DNA of 64,000 nucleotides from positions 62,001-126,000 of the forward strand of contig CABIXF010000005.1 of assembly GCA_902362595.1 (NCBI GenBank), read 5' to 3'. The translations under genes and the position numbers were made by a program. A model generated the notes under the pieces. The model made no database searches and was not told the DNA's origin. It worked only from the letters and a program-made list of their open reading frames with translations. Position 1 is the stretch's first letter; every line of letters begins with the position of its first letter. Positions 50,363 through 57,514 of this stretch are shown here, one piece after another. The stretch comes from Bacteroidaceae bacterium (GTDB taxonomy: Bacteria; Bacteroidota; Bacteroidia; Bacteroidales; Bacteroidaceae).

Positions 50363-51961
50363 ATGATAAAGTTACTCTATATAGACCTTTTCTGCGGTGC
50401 CGGTGGAACCAGTACCGGAGTAGAAAACGCACGCTACGAAGATGAACAGTGCGCTAAAGTGATAGCATGTGTAAACCACGATGCAAACGCCATCGCCAGC
50501 CATGCGGCCAACCACCCGGATGCGCTGCACTTCACGGAGGACATCAGAACACTGGAACTGTCCCCCTTGGTGGCCCATGTGGAACGAATGAAGAAGATTT
50601 ATCCGGATGCACTGGTTGTGCTGTGGGCCAGCCTTGAATGTACGAATTTCAGTAAGGCCAAAGGCGGACAGCCACGGGACGCTGACAGCCGGACACTGGC
50701 TGAGCATCTGTTCCGCTACATCGAAGCCATTAACCCTGACTATATACAGATAGAGAACGTAGAGGAGTTCATGAGCTGGGGAGATATGGACGAACATGGG
50801 CATCCAATTAGCAGGGATAAGGGTCGTTGCTATGAGAAATGGAAACGGAATGTGAAGCGATACGGATATGACTTCGATTGGCGTATTCTGAACGCTGCTG
50901 ATTATGGTGCTTATACTACCCGTAAGCGGTTCTTCTGTATCTTCGCCAAACGTGGCCTGCCTATCGTATTCCCAGAACCGACACACTGCAAGGATGGGAA
51001 AAACGATATGTTCGGTCGGCTGGAGAAGTGGAAGCCTGTCAAGGATGTGCTGGACCTCTCCGATGAGGGAGAAAGTATCTTCTGTCGGAAGAAACCGCTG
51101 GCCGAGAAAACTCTTGAACGAATCTATTCCGGCTTGATTAAGTTCGTGGCCGGAGGTAAGGAGGCTTTCTTAGTGAAGTACAACTCCATGAGCCTGACGG
51201 GAAAATACAAGGCACCCAGCGTTGACGAGCCATGCCCGGTTGTGGCAACACAAGGACGGCTTGCATTGGCCAAGGTAAACTTCGTTCATGGTTCTTTCGT
51301 GTCTGCTTATTACGGAAACGGTCACAACCATTCGGTCGAGCTTCCAGCCCCGACAGTTACGACTAAAGACAGGTTGGCATTGGTAAATTCTGTTTTCATA
51401 GACAACCAGTACGGTACCGGAAAACCTACATCCATTAATCAACCGGTTGGTACAGTAACCACGGTGCCTAAGTTCAATATGGTAAGCTGCAAACCGTGGA
51501 TAATGAATACAGCTTTCTCTAATGTAGGAAGCAGCATCGAGCAGCCGTCGCAAGTAATCACAGCTAATCGTAAATGGCACTATCTTATGAATCCTCAGTT
51601 TGCTAGTGCTGAAGGTTCTGTGAACAATCCTTTTTTCACGCTCATAGCCCGCATGGACAAAATGCCACCTTATCTGGTAGAGGTTGAAGGAGGTATCGGC
51701 ATACAGGTTACACCTGATGACAGTCCGATGACAATCAAGATTAAGGAGTTTATGGCTTTGTATGGCATCATTGACATAAAAATGCGTATGCTTCGGATTC
51801 CGGAACTAAAAAGAATCATGGGATTTCCGGAAGACTATGTACTGATTGGGCCACAGTCAGACCAGAAGAAGTTTATCGGTAACGCCGTGGAGGTGAACAT
51901 GGCCCGCGTGCTTTGTGAGGCCATCTGTAAGGAGATTATAAGAAAACGAAAGGTTGCATGA
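50363..51961 (+). CDS. DNA cytosine C5 methyltransferase
   Basis: The 532-residue enzyme has C5-MTase motifs in order: motif I LYIDLFCGAGGTSTG, motif IV with the catalytic Cys in SLECTNFSKAKGG near residue 93 (the usual Pro before Cys is Glu here), motif VI IENVEEF and motif VIII TRKRFFCIF. A long variable region with several repeats of the form PxPTVTTKDR/L (GTVTTVPKF and similar) comes before motif IX-X (ELKRIMGFPEDYVLIG and FIGNAVEVNMA). It methylates cytosine in an unknown sequence. No cognate restriction enzyme is visible, so it probably protects the phage or is part of the modification module. Confidence 0.9.
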   Translation: MIKLLYIDLFCGAGGTSTGVENARYEDEQCAKVIACVNHDANAIASHAANHPDALHFTEDIRTLELSPLVAHVERMKKIYPDALVVLWASLECTNFSKAKGGQPRDADSRTLAEHLFRYIEAINPDYIQIENVEEFMSWGDMDEHGHPISRDKGRCYEKWKRNVKRYGYDFDWRILNAADYGAYTTRKRFFCIFAKRGLPIVFPEPTHCKDGKNDMFGRLEKWKPVKDVLDLSDEGESIFCRKKPLAEKTLERIYSGLIKFVAGGKEAFLVKYNSMSLTGKYKAPSVDEPCPVVATQGRLALAKVNFVHGSFVSAYYGNGHNHSVELPAPTVTTKDRLALVNSVFIDNQYGTGKPTSINQPVGTVTTVPKFNMVSCKPWIMNTAFSNVGSSIEQPSQVITANRKWHYLMNPQFASAEGSVNNPFFTLIARMDKMPPYLVEVEGGIGIQVTPDDSPMTIKIKEFMALYGIIDIKMRMLRIPELKRIMGFPEDYVLIGPQSDQKKFIGNAVEVNMARVLCEAICKEIIRKRKVA

Positions 51962-51962
51962 T

Positions 51963-52370
51963 ATGGGAAAGCTGAAAGTTTATTATGGATGGGCTAGAAT
52001 TGGAAATGTTCGAAAGAAACGTGCTTTGTCGGTCATGTTTGAAAACGAAATGCTTGGATGCAGGAGTGAGAGAGGACAAAGGTGTCTTAGAACAATTCAA
52101 GACACTGCATTTGAGCGGTACCAGACTGATGAAGAAGAAAAGGAAGGTAAACGTCAGAACCGGATATTCACAGAATATAGTTTGTTCCTTGACGAGAAAC
52201 CTATCAATGGGAGCCTTGAAAGATGCTTGCTTATCAACAGCGAATCGGACAAGAACAATGTTTCTAAAGCTATGAGTGAAAGAATCTCAGAGGCATTGAG
52301 AAAGTCTTTCTTATTTGCAAATCCGTGGTATAAAGAACCGGATAGACAACTTGAATTGAAATTTGAATGA
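51963..52370 (+). CDS. Phage hypothetical protein (135 aa)
   Basis: The 135-residue basic protein (MGKLKVYYGWARIGNVRKKR at the start) has no recognised family. It is packed 1 bp after the methyltransferase stop. The next gene begins with the same MGK start context (ATGATATGGGAAAG is repeated at both starts), probably a shared translation-initiation sequence. Confidence 0.6.
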   Translation: MGKLKVYYGWARIGNVRKKRALSVMFENEMLGCRSERGQRCLRTIQDTAFERYQTDEEEKEGKRQNRIFTEYSLFLDEKPINGSLERCLLINSESDKNNVSKAMSERISEALRKSFLFANPWYKEPDRQLELKFE

Positions 52371-52371
52371 T

Positions 52372-52884
52372 ATGGGAAAGCAGGAAAGTTTGAGTGATTA
52401 TTATCAGTTCGCAAAGGATTTGGCCAAAGCTGAAAAGGAGCTGAAAATCGAGAATTGGGTGCAAATCAACATCTGCTATGGTTACGGTCATCAATCTGTC
52501 ACACTATATACATACGACCTTCCGCGTGAAGTGTACGAAAGAAGGATGTGGGTAATCAGATGGAGGGTGGCCAGATTGCAATGCCAGTATCCGAGGAATG
52601 ATGTGTACACTTCTTTTTACTACTACGACAATCGTTCAGGAGAGTCGCTTGAAGTGAGTTCTTGCCTGTCTAAGCTGATTTCGGCCAAAGCCCAGATAAC
52701 AAAAGCAGAACGCAGGATGAATGAATACATAGAGCACAACCGTCAGAACAACATGTTCTTTGACGAGGACGCGGATGAGGAACTGATTAAGTTTCGGGAG
52801 AAGCTGGAGCGAAAGAAAATCGAATGTGATGAGTGTGAGAAACGGTTGGAATTATTAGTTGAAAAAAGGAGGAATAATCGATGA
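52372..52884 (+). CDS. Phage hypothetical coiled-coil protein (170 aa)
   Basis: The 170-residue protein has a beta-rich N-terminal half (WVQINICYGYGHQSVTLYTY) and a long C-terminal coiled coil (about 100-168, EKLERKKIECDECEKRLELL). The function is unknown. The stop overlaps the next ATG (ATGA). Confidence 0.6.
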   Translation: MGKQESLSDYYQFAKDLAKAEKELKIENWVQINICYGYGHQSVTLYTYDLPREVYERRMWVIRWRVARLQCQYPRNDVYTSFYYYDNRSGESLEVSSCLSKLISAKAQITKAERRMNEYIEHNRQNNMFFDEDADEELIKFREKLERKKIECDECEKRLELLVEKRRNNR

Positions 52885-52982
52885 AAGCAACTCAATTATC
52901 ATTAGATATGGATTATGGAATAAGTAAGGAGCAGGCTTGTATCCTTTGCCATCTTTCCTCTGAATGTGAAGGGTGGCGTTAA
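52881..52982 (+). CDS. Micro-ORF with two cysteines (33 aa)
   Basis: The 33-residue peptide (MKATQLSLDMDYGISKEQAC, then CHLSSECEGWR) is preceded by GGAGG and has an ATGA overlap with the upstream gene. The three cysteines suggest metal binding. It is a tentative gene. Confidence 0.45.
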   Translation: MKATQLSLDMDYGISKEQACILCHLSSECEGWR

Positions 52983-53154
52983 ATGCAAAGCTGAAAACAA
53001 AAATGGAAGTTGTTATGGGCAAATATGCTCTCAACCTCAAAGAGAGCATGAAGGTCAAAGATGGGACGCATGGATGCATATTGTGTCTACCTCGCTTCCA
53101 GAACTCAAACGATTTATACCAGTGAAATACAGAAAACATTTAAAGAAAAAATAG
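52966..53154 (+). CDS. Small basic phage protein with GTG start (62 aa)
   Basis: The 62-residue protein begins at GTG inside the end of the micro-ORF and ends 1 bp before the next start. It is basic with cysteines near the N-terminus (VKCKAENKNGSCYGQICS). The gene call rests on packing only. Confidence 0.45.
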   Translation: MKGGVKCKAENKNGSCYGQICSQPQREHEGQRWDAWMHIVSTSLPELKRFIPVKYRKHLKKK

Positions 53155-53155
53155 C

Positions 53156-53668
53156 ATGGAAAAAGAAAACAGAAAAATGATATTTGGAAAATATAAAGGA
53201 CAAGATATAAAGTATATCATACTTACCCATATAGGTTATATCATGTGGTGTTTTGAGAATATCTACTGGTTTAAGCTGACTGAAGAAGAACAGGCTTTAT
53301 ATGATGCGATAGCCATAATGATTAAGAAAGAACACTTGCCAATGGCTTTTCCGGTTGAAATGATGTATAAGCATATAAAAGACAGAGAGTCATATGAAAA
53401 GTTAAATACTCCATTTACATTCAATTATGGATATATATCTTTAAGAATGTCTGATAAGGATAATCCAATATTCAACAGTATTGAAAAATACATTACACAC
53501 AGAATACGCAGAAATAGTACACAAGAATATTCGTCATTCGAAAGTCTTTCAGGAGATTTGACAGGTCTTTCACATAGCATGAATAAAGAAATAGAAAGGG
53601 CCCGGCTTAATGGTGAGAGTGATGAAGATATATATGGCACTTGGGGTAGTAATGATTATAAGGATTAA
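53156..53668 (+). CDS. Protein with exodeoxyribonuclease X-type C-terminal domain
   Basis: The 170-residue protein begins with the exoX_C-like motif IFGKYKGQDIKYIILTHIGYIMWCFEN (residues 9-35), found at the end of ExoX-like nucleases and also free-standing in phages. The rest is helical and acidic and unassigned. There is no exonuclease catalytic domain. Confidence 0.7.
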   Translation: MEKENRKMIFGKYKGQDIKYIILTHIGYIMWCFENIYWFKLTEEEQALYDAIAIMIKKEHLPMAFPVEMMYKHIKDRESYEKLNTPFTFNYGYISLRMSDKDNPIFNSIEKYITHRIRRNSTQEYSSFESLSGDLTGLSHSMNKEIERARLNGESDEDIYGTWGSNDYKD

Positions 53669-53696
53669 TTCTAAACAGTAAAATCAAAAAGAGATT

Positions 53697-54125
53697 ATGA
53701 AAAGAGAAATAAAATTCAGAGGTAAATCAAAAAAGACTAGAAAATGGCTTTATGGTTATTTAGGTGAATCTAAATTCAGAATTCTTGATTATGTCTATAC
53801 AGACAAAGTTATTTTTGATAATGTTCTGTCATTCAATACTGATAACAGTGCCTATGTAATCAAAGATTTGTCTGTAGAAGAAGAAACCATCTGTCAGTTC
53901 ACTGGATTGCATGACAAAAACGGAAAAGATATTTATGAGGGTGATATAGTTCTTCAGCAAGGATACCATGGGAATAAACAGCCTATGGTTGTAAAGTTTG
54001 AGTGTGGAGCATTCATCGTAGGTTATCACAAAGGAAGTTCGACAAAGACTACCCCTATGTTGCTCAATAGTAAGTGTAAGGTAATTGGAAACATATTTGA
54101 TAACCCGGAATTAATGGAGGATTAA
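53697..54125 (+). CDS. YopX-family protein
   Basis: The 142-residue protein has the YopX pattern: EIKFRGKSKKTRKWLYGYL at the start, TICQFTGLHDKNGKDIYEGDIV near residue 65-87 and a final VIGNIFDNPELM. YopX proteins are frequent in temperate phages; their function is not known. Confidence 0.9.
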   Translation: MKREIKFRGKSKKTRKWLYGYLGESKFRILDYVYTDKVIFDNVLSFNTDNSAYVIKDLSVEEETICQFTGLHDKNGKDIYEGDIVLQQGYHGNKQPMVVKFECGAFIVGYHKGSSTKTTPMLLNSKCKVIGNIFDNPELMED

Positions 54126-54128
54126 GCT

Positions 54129-54191
54129 ATGACGTCAATTAAGCAGGAAGCCAGCTTTATGAAAAAGAAAATGAAGGAGAAGAAGAAATGA
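54129..54191 (+). CDS. Possible lysine-rich leader peptide (20 aa)
   Basis: MTSIKQEASFMKKKMKEKKK is encoded with an ATGA overlap into the ASCH gene. It may be a coupling leader or not translated at all. Confidence 0.3.
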   Translation: MTSIKQEASFMKKKMKEKKK

Positions 54192-54580
54192 AAGCAATAT
54201 CAATCAAACAGCCGTGGGCGAGCCTTATCGCTCACGGTATCAAAGACATTGAGAACCGTACTTGGAAGTGCCCTCAGAAGTACATCGGTCAAAGGGTGCT
54301 GATACATGCAAGTCTCAACGATGGCTTTGGGCGCATACTGAATGAACAGCAGATATTTAAACTTTATATTCAAAAGTTTGGATTAGACTGCAACAAGCTA
54401 CCTCACGGTGCTATCATCGGCAGCGTGGTTATATCCGATTGCGTACAGGACCATCCGTCCGTCTGGGCGGAGAAAGGTTGCTATAACTGGGTGCTGAAGG
54501 ATGCTGTCTTATTCGATAAACCTATTGAAGGGGTGAAAGGAAAATTGGGATTTTGGAATTATAATTTGGAGGAAAAATGA
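54188..54580 (+). CDS. ASCH-domain protein
   Basis: The 130-residue protein has the ASCH (YqfB-type) pattern: MKAISIKQPWASLIAHGIKDIENRTW, with the GxKxxExR-like core, then IHAS, GAIIGSVVISDC and WAEKGCYNWVL. ASCH domains bind RNA or modified nucleosides. Near predicted DNA-modification genes it might recognise modified bases (inference). Confidence 0.88.
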   Translation: MKAISIKQPWASLIAHGIKDIENRTWKCPQKYIGQRVLIHASLNDGFGRILNEQQIFKLYIQKFGLDCNKLPHGAIIGSVVISDCVQDHPSVWAEKGCYNWVLKDAVLFDKPIEGVKGKLGFWNYNLEEK

Positions 54581-55029
54581 GCTTACTTATAAAAGAAACA
54601 CAGTTACAAAGAATAATCAGAAAGACCGGGCGTAATCCGGTCCAGTGCAAATGCAGTCTGTGCAAACAGCAGTGTCATACACCATGTCTTGGCACCCCAC
54701 AGGATATATTGAAGATTATCGAGGCTGGATATAAAGACAGACTTGCTGCAACTGAATGGTATGCAGGTATGATTATGGGTGTCATTGATATTCCGGTACC
54801 GATGATACAGGCAAAGCAAGAAGGAGACTGGTGTACGTTTTTCAAAGACGGTTTGTGTGAATTGCATGATTCAGGATTGAAGCCGACCGAAGGAAAGTTG
54901 TCTCACCATAGTATCCGAATTGATAATTTCAAGCCCAGCAAAAGCATCTCTTGGAATGTTGCTAAGGAATGGCTGAATGAGGAAAATGATGAGTATATCC
55001 TTAAAATCTGTCAGGCATTCAATGAATGA
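54577..55029 (+). CDS. Cysteine-cluster (YkgJ-like) protein
   Basis: The 150-residue protein has clustered cysteines: CKCSLCKQQCHTPC near residues 24-37, then C in DWCTFFKDGLCELHD near 85-94. This resembles the zinc/iron-chelating YkgJ-type CxCxxC proteins. The function is unknown. Its start overlaps the ASCH gene stop (ATGA). Confidence 0.65.
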   Translation: MSLLIKETQLQRIIRKTGRNPVQCKCSLCKQQCHTPCLGTPQDILKIIEAGYKDRLAATEWYAGMIMGVIDIPVPMIQAKQEGDWCTFFKDGLCELHDSGLKPTEGKLSHHSIRIDNFKPSKSISWNVAKEWLNEENDEYILKICQAFNE

Positions 55030-55061
55030 ATTTGAATTATTAACCTGTAAAAATTGAATTT

Positions 55062-55430
55062 ATGAAAGCAAAGAAAAAACATGTTTTGGGCCTTCTCATC
55101 AAGTTGTGTGAGTTGGTTATTGTCACGATTGTATTGTCATCATTGATAATTCTGGGAGGTTTTGATGTACCCTCTGATTGGGTGTATCTAGCGTCTGCAG
55201 CAGTTTCATTTCTCATTCTATATATGTTCTACTGGGAGCGTGGAACATATTATTTTGTCTCATTCGTCGCTGGTGGAGTTCCAGGAAGGGTGTTCCTGAA
55301 GTTTGACGAGCGTGTATCTCTTGATGTGATTGAGAATACCATATCCGGCCTGTATTCCGGTGAACGGGTACTTGTTACCGGATACAAGACAGTAAGCAGA
55401 TATGAGTATGAACTTAATATCAAGTCCTGA
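55062..55430 (+). CDS. Small membrane protein (two helices)
   Basis: The 122-residue protein has two hydrophobic helices (about 13-31 and 38-54) and a C-terminal soluble domain (RVFLKFDERVSLDVIENTIS). The 3' end overlaps the next ATG by one base. The role is unknown. Confidence 0.6.
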   Translation: MKAKKKHVLGLLIKLCELVIVTIVLSSLIILGGFDVPSDWVYLASAAVSFLILYMFYWERGTYYFVSFVAGGVPGRVFLKFDERVSLDVIENTISGLYSGERVLVTGYKTVSRYEYELNIKS

Positions 55431-55591
55431 TGGAACATTATCAGTCCAAAGGAGTAATATTGATGATTGTGGCTGTCCTGTTCTTCTATTCCATCGGGAA
55501 TGTTGAGCAGGATACAGCACTTCTGATAATAATAGTGATGTTACTTGGTAACATACTGAATGTTTTATGTAAAATTCTAAACAAACTGTGA
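55430..55591 (+). CDS. Very small two-helix membrane protein (53 aa)
   Basis: The 53-residue protein MEHYQSKGVILMIVAVLFFY continues with a second hydrophobic helix (ALLIIIVMLLGNILNVL). It is packed with 1-base overlaps on both sides (TGATGG before, TGATG after), which supports translation. Confidence 0.6.
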   Translation: MEHYQSKGVILMIVAVLFFYSIGNVEQDTALLIIIVMLLGNILNVLCKILNKL

Positions 55592-56364
55592 TGATGAAAA
55601 TTGTCGTAACCGGCAGTGAAGGCTTTATAGGAAAAGCCCTCTGCAAGAGTCTGAGAAATCGTGGTGTTGAAGTGGTCGGAATTGACCGTGTGTGTGGAAC
55701 TGAAGCTGCCGGCGTTCCGTGCCTTCTGGCCGGAGGTGGAATCGATGCCGTAATACATCTTGCCGCACAGACCAGTGTTTTCAATGCGGATCATGAAAGA
55801 ATACTTCGTGACAACATTGATTCATTCGTAGCGATAGCTGACGGATGTAACCGGTTCGGGGTGAAACTGGTGTATGCCAGCTCTTCCACGGCAAATCCAT
55901 GCAACACGACAAGTATGTACGGTGTCAGCAAGCACTTTGACGAAGTGTATGCTTCATTATATTGCAAGAAAGCTACAGGTGTTCGCCTTCATAACGTGTA
56001 CGGACCTGACCAGCGGAAAGGAACTCTTCTCTATGTTCTGATGAATCAAGAAAAGGTCAGCCTGTATAATGGAGGAATGAACACCAGGTGCTTCACTTAC
56101 ATAGATGATGTAGTTGAAGGATTGATATATGCGATAGGCTCGGACAAGAAGCTGGTCAACATTGTCAATCCGGAATCATGTACCATACTTCAATTTGCGG
56201 AAGAGGTGAGGAAATACAATGGAGTTGATATTCAGTGCGTTCCCGAAAAGAGAGAATTCGACAATCCTGAACAATCTGTCGATGAAGGTATTTTTTCAGT
56301 ACCTTTGGGTTACACCTCAGTCAGTAAAGGGATAGCAAAGGTTTTTGGCTGTGAGGAAAGGTAG
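55591..56364 (+). CDS. NAD-dependent sugar-nucleotide epimerase/dehydratase (extended SDR)
   Basis: The 257-residue protein has the Rossmann motif TGSEGFIGKALC, AVIHLAAQTSV, the catalytic Ser region YASSSTANPC, YGVSK (YxxxK) and GPDQRKGTLLYVLM. It is shorter than typical epimerases (about 310-340). It acts on an NDP-sugar. In a phage it may make a sugar donor for the glycosyltransferase at 48666, or modify a host surface sugar. The link is inference. Confidence 0.85.
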   Translation: MMKIVVTGSEGFIGKALCKSLRNRGVEVVGIDRVCGTEAAGVPCLLAGGGIDAVIHLAAQTSVFNADHERILRDNIDSFVAIADGCNRFGVKLVYASSSTANPCNTTSMYGVSKHFDEVYASLYCKKATGVRLHNVYGPDQRKGTLLYVLMNQEKVSLYNGGMNTRCFTYIDDVVEGLIYAIGSDKKLVNIVNPESCTILQFAEEVRKYNGVDIQCVPEKREFDNPEQSVDEGIFSVPLGYTSVSKGIAKVFGCEER

Positions 56365-56575
56365 AAAGATAAGGATTGATGACTGGGACAAACCCGCCCG
56401 CGGCTGGAGGAAATACGAAAGGTTCTGCAACATGCAGCCTAAAGTAAGAATCCACCGCAAGGGCGGGTTTTATTACATATCCCTTTTTCAAGAACAAAGG
56501 ATGGAATTCCATTGGATGAAATCAAGAATTCGGGTGAGTGTGCAGAAGTCATTTCGGAAGCCGCTACGGAACTGA
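56351..56575 (+). CDS. N-terminal fragment of a frame-disrupted phosphoribosyltransferase-like gene
   Basis: This 74-residue reading (start GTG) begins MRKGRKIRIDDWDKPARGWR and overlaps the epimerase end. After YYISLF the frame should change: adding one T to the T5 run at 56484-56488 continues it as SRTKDGIPLDEIKNSGECAE, the start of the phosphoribosyltransferase below. The remaining residues after the run are probably out-of-frame. Confidence 0.5.
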   Translation: MRKGRKIRIDDWDKPARGWRKYERFCNMQPKVRIHRKGGFYYISLFQEQRMEFHWMKSRIRVSVQKSFRKPLRN

Positions 56576-56895
56576 TACTTTCATTGATACGGCCGGACGA
56601 TGAATGGTGCATAATTACCACACCGAAGCGCAGGCACATCACAGAGTACCATTTCGCCACTGACATTTGCCAAAAAATTGCCCAGGGGGTGAAAATAAAA
56701 TTCTATGAATCTGCAATGCAGTGCCTCAACAGGACACGTATCAATCCTGAGTTTTATCTTCTCCGGCCAATTAAGGAACAGAGAGTAATACTCTTTGATG
56801 ACATCTGCACGACAGGAAGTACATTAACAGCAGCCTACGATTTGCTGAAAGACCGGAAACAGGTAATCTGCATCGTCGGCATTAATAACCATTAG
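56512..56895 (+). CDS. Phosphoribosyltransferase-fold protein (3' part)
   Basis: The 127-residue segment has the PRPP-binding signature VILFDDICTTGSTLTAA near residue 92 and an ISEAATELILSLI helix. It is a type I phosphoribosyltransferase related to ComF/Pur-type enzymes. The nearest start here is a TTG at 56512, unusual in this genome. Together with the T5 run upstream, this suggests the true gene begins at 56351. It ends 3 bp before the terminase small subunit. Confidence 0.7.
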   Translation: MDEIKNSGECAEVISEAATELILSLIRPDDEWCIITTPKRRHITEYHFATDICQKIAQGVKIKFYESAMQCLNRTRINPEFYLLRPIKEQRVILFDDICTTGSTLTAAYDLLKDRKQVICIVGINNH

Positions 56896-56898
56896 CCT

Positions 56899-57429
56899 AT
56901 GAACAACAGGAAATTGACCGAAAAACAGGAAAAGTTTTGCAATTATTACCTTGATTGTGAAGGTAATGCAAGTGAGGCATACAGAATGGCCTATGACGCA
57001 TCAAAGATGCAGCCTGAAACCATTTGGAGTAATGCAAGCAGGATGCTAGCAAATAACAAGGTTGCAGCAAGGATAGACGAATTGAGGTCTCAACGTGCTA
57101 AGGAAGCGAAAGTTAGCCGTGAAAAGGTGGAAAAAGTCCTCATGGATATTGTCATGATGGACCCGAGCGATTTGTATATTGTAGACCCGGTTACAGGAAA
57201 GCTAAAGTTGAAATCTCCCAGACAAATGCCGAAGCGTGTGAGAAATGCCATGAAGAAGATAAGCAATGACAAGGGTAATGTAAGCTATGAGTTCAACGGT
57301 AAGGTGGAAGCGGCGAAGCTTCTGGCCAGCATGAACGGATGGAACGCGCCACAACAGATTTCCATCGGAGGTAATCAAGGTGGAAATATCAATGAAATTC
57401 GCATAGGTTTCGATAAAGAAGAAGAGTAA
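56899..57429 (+). CDS. terS: Terminase small subunit
   Basis: The 176-residue protein has the Terminase_2 pattern: KLTEKQEKFCNYYLDCEGNASEAYRMAY, helix-turn-helix (WSNASRMLANNKVAARIDEL), then LMDIVMMDPSDLY and a Gly-rich C-terminus. It recognises the packaging site and recruits the large subunit. It heads the packaging module. In the 85 bp after it, AAAAATAGAATA is repeated (57436 and 57502), a possible recognition site. Confidence 0.88.
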   Translation: MNNRKLTEKQEKFCNYYLDCEGNASEAYRMAYDASKMQPETIWSNASRMLANNKVAARIDELRSQRAKEAKVSREKVEKVLMDIVMMDPSDLYIVDPVTGKLKLKSPRQMPKRVRNAMKKISNDKGNVSYEFNGKVEAAKLLASMNGWNAPQQISIGGNQGGNINEIRIGFDKEEE

Positions 57430-57514
57430 AATCTGAAAAATAGAATAATTGTATTAGAAAAAATACGGGGGTTATACAAAAAATACTCTCAAAATTCTAA
57501 AAAATAGAATATTT

